The notes beneath the pieces are model-generated. The model saw nothing but the letters and a program-made list of their open reading frames with translations, was not told the origin of the DNA and made no database searches. Below are positions 1-5,037 of a DNA stretch of 8,785 nucleotides, in pieces (position 1 is the first letter of the stretch; every line of letters starts with the position of its first letter). The position numbers and the translations under genes are program-made. Location of the stretch: NCBI GenBank assembly GCA_947451445.1, contig CANFZJ010000104.1, positions 1-8,785 of the forward strand, read 5' to 3'. The stretch is from Comamonadaceae bacterium. Lineage in GTDB: Bacteria; Pseudomonadota; Gammaproteobacteria; Burkholderiales; Burkholderiaceae_C.

Positions 1-379
1 GCACCACCATGAACTGCGGCGCCGCGGGCTGCCGGGTCAGCAGCAGGCCGCTGAGCACCGCCACGGCGGCCAGGCTGGCCACGGACAGGCCACGCCATAC
101 CGGCAGGTGGTTCCAGCCGCGCAGCCACCAGGGCGCGCGCGGGCCCAGCTTTAAGCGGGCTTCCAGCCGGGTCCAGGCGCGCGGCGGCGGGGGGATGGGG
201 TCGGCCAGCGCGGCCAGCGGCAGCAGGCGCTGCTCCCAGTACTGCACGGCCTGGGCCAGCGCAGCGTCGTTGGGCAAGGCCTGCTGCACGGCGCGGCGCT
301 GCGGGGCGGACAGGGTGCCCAGCACGTATTCGCTGGCCAGGGCTTCGCGTTCTTCGGGGGGCATTGCCGTGGTGCTCAT
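1..379 (-). CDS. Anti-sigma factor, RskA-like membrane protein (partial, C-terminus outside window)
   Basis: Reading the minus strand from an ATG at 379 gives 126 residues with no stop before the window edge. The N-terminal part contains SEYVLGTLSAPQRRAVQQAL, the pattern typical of the cytoplasmic sigma-binding region of RskA-type (COG5343) anti-sigma factors. A WRGW segment and a single hydrophobic helix at about residues 97-115 (GLSVASLAAVAVLSGLLLT) follow, so the protein should span the inner membrane once, with its missing C-terminal domain in the periplasm. The ATG overlaps the stop of the sigma gene as ATGA, which fixes the start and implies translational coupling. By family knowledge it holds the neighbouring ECF sigma factor inactive until an envelope signal releases it; what that signal is cannot be seen. 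The family call rests on the N-terminal pattern, the topology and the position behind the sigma gene. Confidence 0.87.
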   Translation of the reverse strand, partial: MSTTAMPPEEREALASEYVLGTLSAPQRRAVQQALPNDAALAQAVQYWEQRLLPLAALADPIPPPPRAWTRLEARLKLGPRAPWWLRGWNHLPVWRGLSVASLAAVAVLSGLLLTRQPAAPQFMVV

Positions 380-942
380 GCCAGGCACTCCCGCAGAGCA
401 GCCAGGCTGCGTTTGATCCAGGCTTTGACCGTGCCCAGTGGTGCACCGACCCGCTGGGCAATGTCGCCGTGCGACAGGCCGTCCACATAGGCGTGCAGGA
501 TGCAGTTGCGCCGCACCGGCTCCAGTCCGTCCAGGCACACGCCCATCCGCCCGGCCACGTCCTGCCAGGCAAAGGCATCGTTGGCTTCGCGCCAGGCTTG
601 TAGCGACGCGGCCGAGGCCAGTGCCTCGTGGGTGTCGTCGTCCACCAGGTCTTCACGTTGGTTGTCACGCACGGCATTCAACGCCAGGTTGCGGGTAACG
701 GAATAAATCCAGCCGCGTGCCGCGCCCTTGGCGGGGTCGAAGCTGGCGGCGCGGTTCCAGATGTTGACGAAGGCGTCGTGCAAGATGTCCTCCGCCAATG
801 GCATGTTGCGCACGATGCGCTGGGCCACGCCGAGCAGGCGCGGGCTTTCCTGGTCGTACAGGCGGCGCAGGGCCTGGCCGTCGCCCCGGGCACACCCGGC
901 CAGCGCGGCGTCGTAGTCAAAAAGGTTGGGGTCAGGTGTCAC
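376..942 (-). CDS. ECF-family RNA polymerase sigma factor
   Basis: This 188-residue protein has the two-domain layout of ECF sigma factors. Region 2 lies at about residues 25-92, with the RLYDQESPRLLGVAQRIV start, the AEDILHDAFVNIW segment and the GWIYSVTRNLALNAVR promoter-melting part. Region 4 lies at about 132-184, with an HTH at 156-178 (LSHGDIAQRV then GTVKAWIKRSL). It directs RNA polymerase to a small set of promoters. The open frame continues far upstream but without sense: it shadows the lipoprotein gene. GTG at 942 is the only sensible start directly ahead of region 2; an ATG at 974 and a GTG at 959 are out of frame. No good Shine-Dalgarno precedes it. It starts 46 bases behind the lipoprotein stop and overlaps the anti-sigma start by 4 bases, so the three genes probably form one transcript. 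The subfamily resembles SigK/RskA-type pairs (inference from the partner). Confidence 0.94.
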   Translation of the reverse strand: MTPDPNLFDYDAALAGCARGDGQALRRLYDQESPRLLGVAQRIVRNMPLAEDILHDAFVNIWNRAASFDPAKGAARGWIYSVTRNLALNAVRDNQREDLVDDDTHEALASAASLQAWREANDAFAWQDVAGRMGVCLDGLEPVRRNCILHAYVDGLSHGDIAQRVGAPLGTVKAWIKRSLAALRECLA

Positions 943-988
943 GCGGGGCAGGATAGCACCCGGCGCGGACGCATTGCCGCGCGCAAGA

Positions 989-1546
989 TCAGGCAGCTTT
1001 CCAGAAAATATAGTCAGCCTGGTAGGGTACGACCTGCTTCTGGCCCATATTGGCTTGCAGGCACGCTGCAGCCGGGGCCACACCGCCCTGGGTCGCCACG
1101 CGTTGGATGTAGGCCACGCCCTGCATGCCGCCCATGCCCATGGCGGGGTTGGCCTTGACCAGCTGCAGCGGGATGCTGCCAGCGGCGGCAGGCGACACCG
1201 CCACCTGGGTGCCGGTGACTTTGGAGCCGTCGTTCGACTCCCAGGTAGCGGGGGGGCCGTAGTATTTGCCGACCTGCTTGCCTGCGCGGTCCAGCAGCTT
1301 GGCGTCGGGACCGACAAAAACCCATTCAAACTGCCCGGCCATGTCTTTTTTGGCGCGGCATTCATAGGTGATCTCGCCCTTGCCCACGGTTTCCATGGCG
1401 ACTTTGTGGCCTGCGGGCACCTGCACGGCGCTGGCCAGCCCGGTCTGGCTGAACGGGGCCATGGTGGGGGCCATGGAGCCACAGGCCGACAGCGCGGCAA
1501 CGGCTGCTGCGGTAGACAAAATACGGAGGGTGCGCGTAGTTTTCAT
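989..1546 (-). CDS. DUF3455-type putative outer-envelope lipoprotein
   Basis: The 185-residue product begins with a basic n-region and a hydrophobic stretch ending in the lipobox LSAC, so Cys22 is the likely lipidated residue after signal peptidase II cleavage. The body matches the DUF3455 pattern as I recall it: a GKGEITYECR segment, W..VGPDAKLLD, GKYYGPPATWESNDGSKVTG, a SIPLQLVKA segment, and the C-terminal YIQRVATQGGVAPAAACL with VPYQADYIFW. The function of this family is not known to me; a secreted or surface role is implied by the signal peptide. An in-frame ATG five codons upstream (1561) is possible, but the ATG at 1546 gives a normal signal peptide (MKTTRTLRIL) and follows a GGGA stretch. 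Being first in the transcript with the sigma and anti-sigma genes, it may be both target and companion of that regulator pair (inference). Confidence 0.88.
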   Translation of the reverse strand: MKTTRTLRILSTAAAVAALSACGSMAPTMAPFSQTGLASAVQVPAGHKVAMETVGKGEITYECRAKKDMAGQFEWVFVGPDAKLLDRAGKQVGKYYGPPATWESNDGSKVTGTQVAVSPAAAGSIPLQLVKANPAMGMGGMQGVAYIQRVATQGGVAPAAACLQANMGQKQVVPYQADYIFWKAA

Positions 1547-1579
1547 TTGGAGAGTTCCCATAAGGCGTTGGAGTGAATG

Positions 1580-1624
1580 ACCCGCCAGCGGTGTACGCCG
1601 CCGACACAGGTACTACCCGCCAGC
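1580..1624 (-). repeat. Direct repeat pair upstream of the lipoprotein gene
   Basis: The 10-base word GCTGGCGGGT occurs twice on the minus strand (1624-1615 and 1589-1580), 35 bases apart start to start, in the leader or promoter of the lipoprotein-sigma-anti-sigma unit. Such a pair could be a double operator; no regulator can be assigned. Confidence 0.45.
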
Positions 1625-1638
1625 CCCTGGTTTGGATG
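1611..1638 (-). promoter_or_regulatory. Tentative ECF-type promoter of the lipoprotein-sigma unit
   Basis: On the minus strand CATCC (1638-1634) is followed after 17 bases by GTAGTA (1616-1611), 65 bases ahead of the lipoprotein ATG. CATCC resembles the -35 element reported for SigK-type ECF factors, but the -10 part is not a convincing match. This is a guess from spacing and position. Confidence 0.22.
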
Positions 1639-1660
1639 CAGTCCTTTTAAAAAATAATGC

Positions 1661-1716
1661 AATTAAGGCTATTTGCGCATATACAAGCTGCGCCAATAGC
1701 TACAAAAACAATAGCA
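1661..1716 (+). repeat. Dispersed palindromic intergenic element, copy 1
   Basis: This 56-bp AT-flanked element has a first hairpin with arms GCTATTTGCGCA / TGCGCCAATAGC (11 of 12 paired) around a 9-base loop. A decayed second hairpin (GCTA...TAGC) ends in AATAGCA. Ungapped, it matches copy 2 (2449-2504) at 36 of 56 positions, and it shares its layout with copy 3 (6555-6609). On the minus strand the first hairpin is followed by an AT-rich run containing TTATTTTTT, so it could also end transcription of the WYL regulator gene. Confidence 0.7.
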
Positions 1717-1738
1717 CACCGCAGCAGCAATGCCTGCC

Positions 1739-2425
1739 TCAGCAAGCCACGGTGCGCAAAAAGTCGGCCAACGTGCGCCCGGCAACAGGCCCAAAGGCGG
1801 CGTCCAGTACCACCAGGCTGTGCATGCGGTCCACGCGAAAGCTGCGAAAGTCTTGCCGGGCCTCGCACCAGGCCACCAGGGTCCACACCCGGCCCCAGTA
1901 AAAGCAGCCCAGCGGCCACACGGTGCGCTGGCTGTGGGCGTCTTTCAAGTCCAGGTAGTCGAACTGCAGCTTGCGGCGCTGGCCGGTGGCCTCGCGCAGC
2001 TGCTGCAGCTGGGCCCGCACCGGGGCGCTCAGGCCGTTGAAGCTGGCGGGCGGGGCGTACAGCGCCAGGCTTTCGGCCGCCGCGCGCGCCGCTGCGGGCA
2101 GCACCGACAGCATCTTGCCCAGCGCGTCTTCGGCGGCCAGCGCCAGCGCGGCGTCCAGCCAGGGCTGCGACAGGCGCACGGCCGCCACCAGCGCCCGGGC
2201 CTCGTCCTGGCTGAACATCAGCGGTGGCAGCTCGAACCCCGCGCCAAACCGGTAGCCCACGCCCGCCTCGCCTTCGATGGGCACGCCCTGGCGCTGCAGG
2301 TCGGCCACGTCACGGTAGACGGTGCGCTCGGACACCTCCAGCCGGTTGGCCAAAAAGGCGGCGGTGGACAAACGCCGCCCCCGGATGAGCTGAACGGTGT
2401 GAAAAAGGCGGTCGGCGCGGCGCAT
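1739..2425 (-). CDS. YafY-family transcriptional regulator (HTH + WYL domain)
   Basis: The 228-residue protein has an N-terminal winged HTH at about residues 5-60, with LSTAAFLANRLEVSERTVYR as recognition helices and GVPIEGEAGVGYRF as the wing. A WYL domain follows at about 135-205. Its core is RTVWPLGCFYWGRVWTLVAW with FRSFRVDRM after it; the name-giving triplet reads WTL (171-173) instead of WYL. Members of this family are one-component DNA-binding regulators whose WYL domain is thought to bind ligands or nucleic acid. Length is normal for the short YafY form. The ATG at 2425 fits the conserved start (MRRADRLFHTVQLIRGRR); its ribosome site is weak. The gene stands alone between two copies of a palindromic element and downstream of a porin in the same direction. 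Its target cannot be told from the sequence; self-regulation or control of an adjacent gene is a guess. Confidence 0.92.
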   Translation of the reverse strand: MRRADRLFHTVQLIRGRRLSTAAFLANRLEVSERTVYRDVADLQRQGVPIEGEAGVGYRFGAGFELPPLMFSQDEARALVAAVRLSQPWLDAALALAAEDALGKMLSVLPAAARAAAESLALYAPPASFNGLSAPVRAQLQQLREATGQRRKLQFDYLDLKDAHSQRTVWPLGCFYWGRVWTLVAWCEARQDFRSFRVDRMHSLVVLDAAFGPVAGRTLADFLRTVAC

Positions 2426-2448
2426 GGTGCGGTGTTGAAATTACAAGC

Positions 2449-2504
2449 ATTTTAGGTTGCTGGCGCAGACTGTACCTGCGCTAGCAGCTATTACTTCAAT
2501 AGCA
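2449..2504 (+). repeat. Dispersed palindromic intergenic element, copy 2
   Basis: This is the best-preserved copy. Hairpin 1 has arms GCTGGCGCAG / CTGCGCTAGC (9 of 10 paired, 7-base loop). Hairpin 2 is GCTATT-ACTTC-AATAGC with perfect 6-bp arms. It has the same length and orientation as copy 1. It lies between the porin stop and the WYL regulator start, so the porin transcript would fold it at its 3' end, and it may serve as a weak terminator or stabiliser (inference). Confidence 0.75.
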
Positions 2505-2529
2505 CGCAGCACCCTGCGCACAGTCCGCC

Positions 2530-3573
2530 TTAGAACGCGTGCCGAATACCGACATTCACCAGGCTGGTGCTGGTGTTGGCCAGCGTGCCACCGGCCACCA
2601 TGGTGGTCAGCAGCGTGGCACCGGCCTTGGCTTTGGCATAGGTCAGCGTGCCGTACACGGTGGTGCGTTTGGACAGGGCGTACTCATCGCTGAGCACCAG
2701 TGTGGTGGTTTTGTCTGCGCTATTGTCTTTGTCCTTACCCACATAAATGGACACCATGGCCGTGTTATTGGCCGCGGTTTTCCAGTCGAGTCCAGCGCCC
2801 ACGACGCCCACGTTGCTGGTATCCACCAGACTGGCGTTTTTATTACTGCCATTCAGGTAATTTAATTTACCGGTCAATGTATCCAGCGTATAGGCGGCAC
2901 CCACGGTGTAAATACGGCTCATGCGCTCAGAGCTGCCCGGCAAATTGCTTGCCTGGTAGGCGGCAGATAATGCCAACGGGCCTGCATAGGTAAGCCCCAG
3001 CGAATACACCGCGCCTTTGGTTTCAGAAACACTGTAGGCGGCGGCAATACCTGCCGGGCCCAGTTGGGTGCTGTAAGACACCGCATTTTGCAAAAACACG
3101 CCTACGTCGTTGTTGCCGTTGTTGCCGCTGGTCAGCGCACCCGAGTTGTAGGCCCAGGAATACAGGCCGGAGAAGTTCTCCCGCAGGCCGCGCGGGTCGG
3201 TGGCGGCAAACGCCAGAATGGCCGGGCTGTACTGGTTGCCCAGAACCAGACTGCCCCAGCTGGCGGACGACAGGCCCACATTGGACTGGCGGCGGAACAG
3301 GCGCGGGTCGGACGCCCCGGTATCGGCCGCAAAGTGGCCTTCCAGGTTAAAGCTGGCCTTCAGGCCGTTGCCCAGGTCTTCCGTCCCGCGCATGCCCCAG
3401 ATGCTGGGGGAAATACCGCCATTGGCCATGCTGGTGCTGGCGCCACCCGCCGGTGCGTGGTTGCGGGTCAACAGGCCCAGATCCACATTGCCGTACAGCG
3501 CCACGGCGCTTTGTGCCGCAGCCATGCCGGACACCAGTGCCAAGGCGGCCAACGCAATCGTTTGTTTTTTCAT
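2530..3573 (-). CDS. Gram-negative general porin (Omp32/Porin_4 type)
   Basis: The 347-residue outer-membrane protein has a signal peptide (MKKQTIALAALALVSGMAAA, cleavage near AAAQS) followed by AVALYGNVDLGLL, the first beta strand typical of betaproteobacterial trimeric porins. Family marks include MRGTEDLGNGLKASFNLEGH, SWGSLVLGNQYSPA and the C-terminal NVGIRHAF ending in phenylalanine, the signal for Bam-dependent assembly. Length is in the usual 340-380 range. It should form a 16-stranded barrel for passive uptake of small, probably anionic, solutes (family knowledge). The ATG at 3573 is chosen because GGAGA stands 8 bases ahead of it; the in-frame TTG at 3588 would itself lie over that ribosome site. 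It is probably a single-gene transcript. The bamC gene elsewhere in the window belongs to the machinery that inserts such proteins. Confidence 0.95.
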   Translation of the reverse strand: MKKQTIALAALALVSGMAAAQSAVALYGNVDLGLLTRNHAPAGGASTSMANGGISPSIWGMRGTEDLGNGLKASFNLEGHFAADTGASDPRLFRRQSNVGLSSASWGSLVLGNQYSPAILAFAATDPRGLRENFSGLYSWAYNSGALTSGNNGNNDVGVFLQNAVSYSTQLGPAGIAAAYSVSETKGAVYSLGLTYAGPLALSAAYQASNLPGSSERMSRIYTVGAAYTLDTLTGKLNYLNGSNKNASLVDTSNVGVVGAGLDWKTAANNTAMVSIYVGKDKDNSADKTTTLVLSDEYALSKRTTVYGTLTYAKAKAGATLLTTMVAGGTLANTSTSLVNVGIRHAF

Positions 3574-3597
3574 CAAGGTTGTCTCCAATGTTTTAGA

Positions 3598-3618
3598 TAG
3601 CCATTTATTTACTGGCTA
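3598..3618. repeat. Inverted repeat at the porin promoter
   Basis: TAGCCA and TGGCTA form a perfect 6-bp inverted repeat around a 9-base AT-rich centre that covers the proposed -10 box of the porin. It could be an operator or a small stem in the leader. Confidence 0.5.
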
Positions 3619-3631
3619 CCTCTCTTTGCAA
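3603..3631 (-). promoter_or_regulatory. Possible porin promoter
   Basis: On the minus strand TTGCAA (3631-3626) and ATAAAT (3608-3603) are spaced by 17 bases and lie 30 bases ahead of the porin ATG, leaving a leader of about 20-25 bases that holds the ribosome site. The match to a housekeeping promoter is fair only. Confidence 0.35.
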
Positions 3632-3702
3632 TGCCTGTGCCCAGATGTATTGCGCATATAAAAATCGAGGCCGGCAACACCATTTACCCAATGGAGACAA
3701 AC

Positions 3703-3720
3703 ATGAAAAACACAGCTTAA
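3703..3720 (+). other. Five-codon reading frame with ribosome site; possible gene remnant
   Basis: GGAGA (3693-3697) stands 5 bases ahead of an ATG that reads M-K-N-T-A and then TAA. The stretch GGAGACAAACATGAAAAA looks like an authentic translation start of this genome and resembles the porin's own start on the other strand. No longer frame follows in an AT-rich stretch. It may be the stump of a lost gene or a tiny leader; a chance match cannot be excluded. A 5-bp hairpin (CCATT / AATGG, 3680-3694) touches the ribosome site. Confidence 0.3.
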
Positions 3721-3845
3721 TTAAAAATAAATTTCACACCCAATAGCGCATAGAAAAAATATACCCGCACAAAATGCAACACAGATAAAAAGACAATGGG
3801 CCAAATTTTCACACTGCTGGTCCGTTATTGAACACAGCTGTCGAT

Positions 3846-4292
3846 TTAAAAATACAGCAATCCAAGGTCCACCTGCATTACCTGCGCCACCAGCTGCATG
3901 TCGTGGTCGCTGATGTCAAACAGGCCAAAGCGAAACTTGTAGCCCCAGTGCTGCAGCGATTCGACAAACTCGAACTGCGGCAGCAGCGGCAGGATGGAGG
4001 CCTGGTGCGCAGGCACATACACCACGTCTTTGCGAAACGGCACAAAGCCGCCACCCATGTCAACCGCGTAGGGCTCGCCGGGCTGGACGATGCCTATCGA
4101 CACAAAGCTTTGCAGCTTGTCTTTGCCGCCCATGGTGGTGGCGGGTGCGTAGTAGGCCACCCGGTCGCCTGCATGCACCCGTTTGAGCGGGACCGCCTTG
4201 CCGTGGCAGACCTGCATGTAACCCGCCTCGGCGGCACAACCCCGGCGTGCGTGGTCGGCGCTGGCCACGGCGATCCAGTTTTGGCGTTCCAC
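3846..4292 (-). CDS. EVE domain-containing protein (UPF0310 family)
   Basis: The 148-residue protein is a stand-alone EVE domain of the PUA-like fold. It opens with NWIAVASADHARRGC and continues with GYMQVCHGKAVPLKRVHAGDRVAYYAP, the most conserved part of UPF0310 proteins, then LQSFVSIGIV, PYAVDMGGGFVPFRKDVVY and a C-terminal HWGYKFRFGLFDISDHDMQL. The domain is thought to bind modified nucleotides in DNA or RNA; the cellular role of the stand-alone form is not settled. The frame stays open upstream, but that part only shadows the VOC gene. GTG at 4292 puts the start six codons before the conserved WIAVAS and gives the usual family length; GGAA lies about 8 bases ahead. It begins 4 bases after the VOC stop, so the two are surely translated from one message. 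Confidence 0.88.
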   Translation of the reverse strand: MERQNWIAVASADHARRGCAAEAGYMQVCHGKAVPLKRVHAGDRVAYYAPATTMGGKDKLQSFVSIGIVQPGEPYAVDMGGGFVPFRKDVVYVPAHQASILPLLPQFEFVESLQHWGYKFRFGLFDISDHDMQLVAQVMQVDLGLLYF

Positions 4293-4296
4293 GGGT

Positions 4297-4686
4297 TTAT
4301 TCCATGGCGTGCAGGCCGACCCGGTTGCCGTCCAGGTCCTGGATGGTGGCGATAAAGCCCATGCCGGGGGGCAGCGCGGTTCTGGGGCGCAGCACGGTGC
4401 CCCCCAGCGACTGGGCCCGGGCCACTGCACCGTCCAGGCTGGGGCTGCAGTCCAGGTAGACCAGAGTGCCCTGGGTGCTGGGGCGGGCGGTGTCGGCACC
4501 GCTTTGCAGACAGCCTTTGGCCCCCTCGCCTACGGTCGGAAACATGGCCAGGGTGTAGGTCTGGCCATCCATGGGAAACAGTTCGCGCTGCAAAGCTTTG
4601 CCCAGCATGTTTTCGTAAAACCGCTGGGCGCGGTCCATCTGGGTGACGGGGATTTCAAACCAGCTGATGGCGTTGGTGTGTTGCAT
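4297..4686 (-). CDS. VOC (glyoxalase/dioxygenase fold) family protein
   Basis: The 129-residue protein has the paired beta-alpha-beta-beta-beta units of the vicinal oxygen chelate fold. The first half starts with NAISWFEIPVTQMDRAQRFY, where the FYENMLG helix is characteristic. The second half has GTLVYLDC, a helix with AVARAQSLGGTVL, GMGFIATIQDLDGNRVGLH, and the end HAME. Members bind a metal or act as small-molecule resistance or lyase enzymes; the substrate is not predictable here, and some small VOC proteins of this type have no known reaction. Asp and Glu residues near the strand ends (Glu11, Asp117, Asp119) are visible, but a full metal site cannot be assigned. The ATG at 4686 follows a GGAC site. 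It is the first gene of a pair with the EVE-domain gene. Confidence 0.9.
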   Translation of the reverse strand: MQHTNAISWFEIPVTQMDRAQRFYENMLGKALQRELFPMDGQTYTLAMFPTVGEGAKGCLQSGADTARPSTQGTLVYLDCSPSLDGAVARAQSLGGTVLRPRTALPPGMGFIATIQDLDGNRVGLHAME

Positions 4687-4733
4687 GGTGCGGTCCTGGG
4701 TGAGGTAGTGAAGAAGACGCTATGGTGCACGCA

Positions 4734-4761
4734 CCCTGCTGACAACGGGGTGTCAGCAGGG
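4734..4761. repeat. Perfect 11-bp inverted repeat upstream of the VOC gene
   Basis: CCCTGCTGACA and TGTCAGCAGGG are exact complements around the 6-base centre ACGGGG. The repeat lies 48 bases ahead of the VOC start. Neither strand has a T-run behind it, so an operator or a leader stem is more likely than a terminator. Confidence 0.7.
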
Positions 4762-4778
4762 CCGCCGCAGTGCCAAAC

Positions 4779-4806
4779 TGGTGCACCCATGTGCTGCACT
4801 GCACCA
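4779..4806. repeat. TGGTGCA / TGCACCA inverted repeat
   Basis: Perfect 7-bp arms stand around a 14-base centre. A further direct TGGTGCA lies at 4723-4729 on the other side of the 11-bp palindrome. Spaced half-sites of this sort fit a dimeric repressor, but no regulator can be named. Confidence 0.4.
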
Positions 4807-4953
4807 ATTTATGGCATCACAAGGTGAAATTGGCCCCAGACCACGCACCTCAACGTGGCACAAGTCTTGCAGACCCCTGTGCAGGCGTAACGGCGCGCCT
4901 ACTTCCCTGCTCCCACAGCAGGTTCTGCGTGCAATGGCGTGCGCACAGGGTTT

Positions 4954-4975
4954 TCTTGCGCAAATCTGCGTAAGA
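4954..4975. repeat. Inverted repeat ahead of the MFS transporter gene
   Basis: TCTTGCGCA and TGCGTAAGA pair at 8 of 9 positions around AATC, 62 bases ahead of the transporter start. A perfect CGCCTG-T-CAGGCG palindrome follows at 4988-5000. Both are candidate operator sites. Confidence 0.4.
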
Positions 4976-5037
4976 GGTCCATTGGCCCGCCTGTCAGGCG
5001 TGGCGCAAGTTCAACCACTATTTCTAGGACGTACACC

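Larger units (their letters stand above)
4687..5037. other. 351-bp divergent intergenic region with several palindromes
   Basis: No coding sequence is supported here. The region separates the minus-strand VOC-EVE pair from the plus-strand MFS gene and must hold both promoters, but neither gives a clear -35/-10 pair. It contains a perfect 11-bp inverted repeat (4734-4761), TGGTGCA words at 4723 and 4779 with an inverted copy at 4800, an 8-of-9 inverted repeat (4954-4975) and a 13-bp palindrome (4988-5000). I saw no good FNR box (TTGAT-N4-ATCAA). Confidence 0.6.

Noticed and set aside
943..1500. Long N-terminal extension of the sigma factor frame
   Set aside because: It lies entirely over the lipoprotein gene in another frame, is rich in Pro/Arg/Trp without domain sense, and the lipoprotein reading is clearly the true one.
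4293..4499. N-terminal extension of the EVE-domain protein
   Set aside because: It overlaps the VOC coding region and lacks family similarity; the GTG at 4292 gives the normal family length.
4734..4761. Terminator reading of the 11-bp inverted repeat
   Set aside because: It has no T-run on either strand and lies between two divergent gene starts, where no transcript would need to end.
4687..5037. FNR or sigma-54 control site of the nitrate-type transporter
   Set aside because: No TTGAT-N4-ATCAA-like box and no TGGCAC-N5-TTGC with correct spacing was found by eye.
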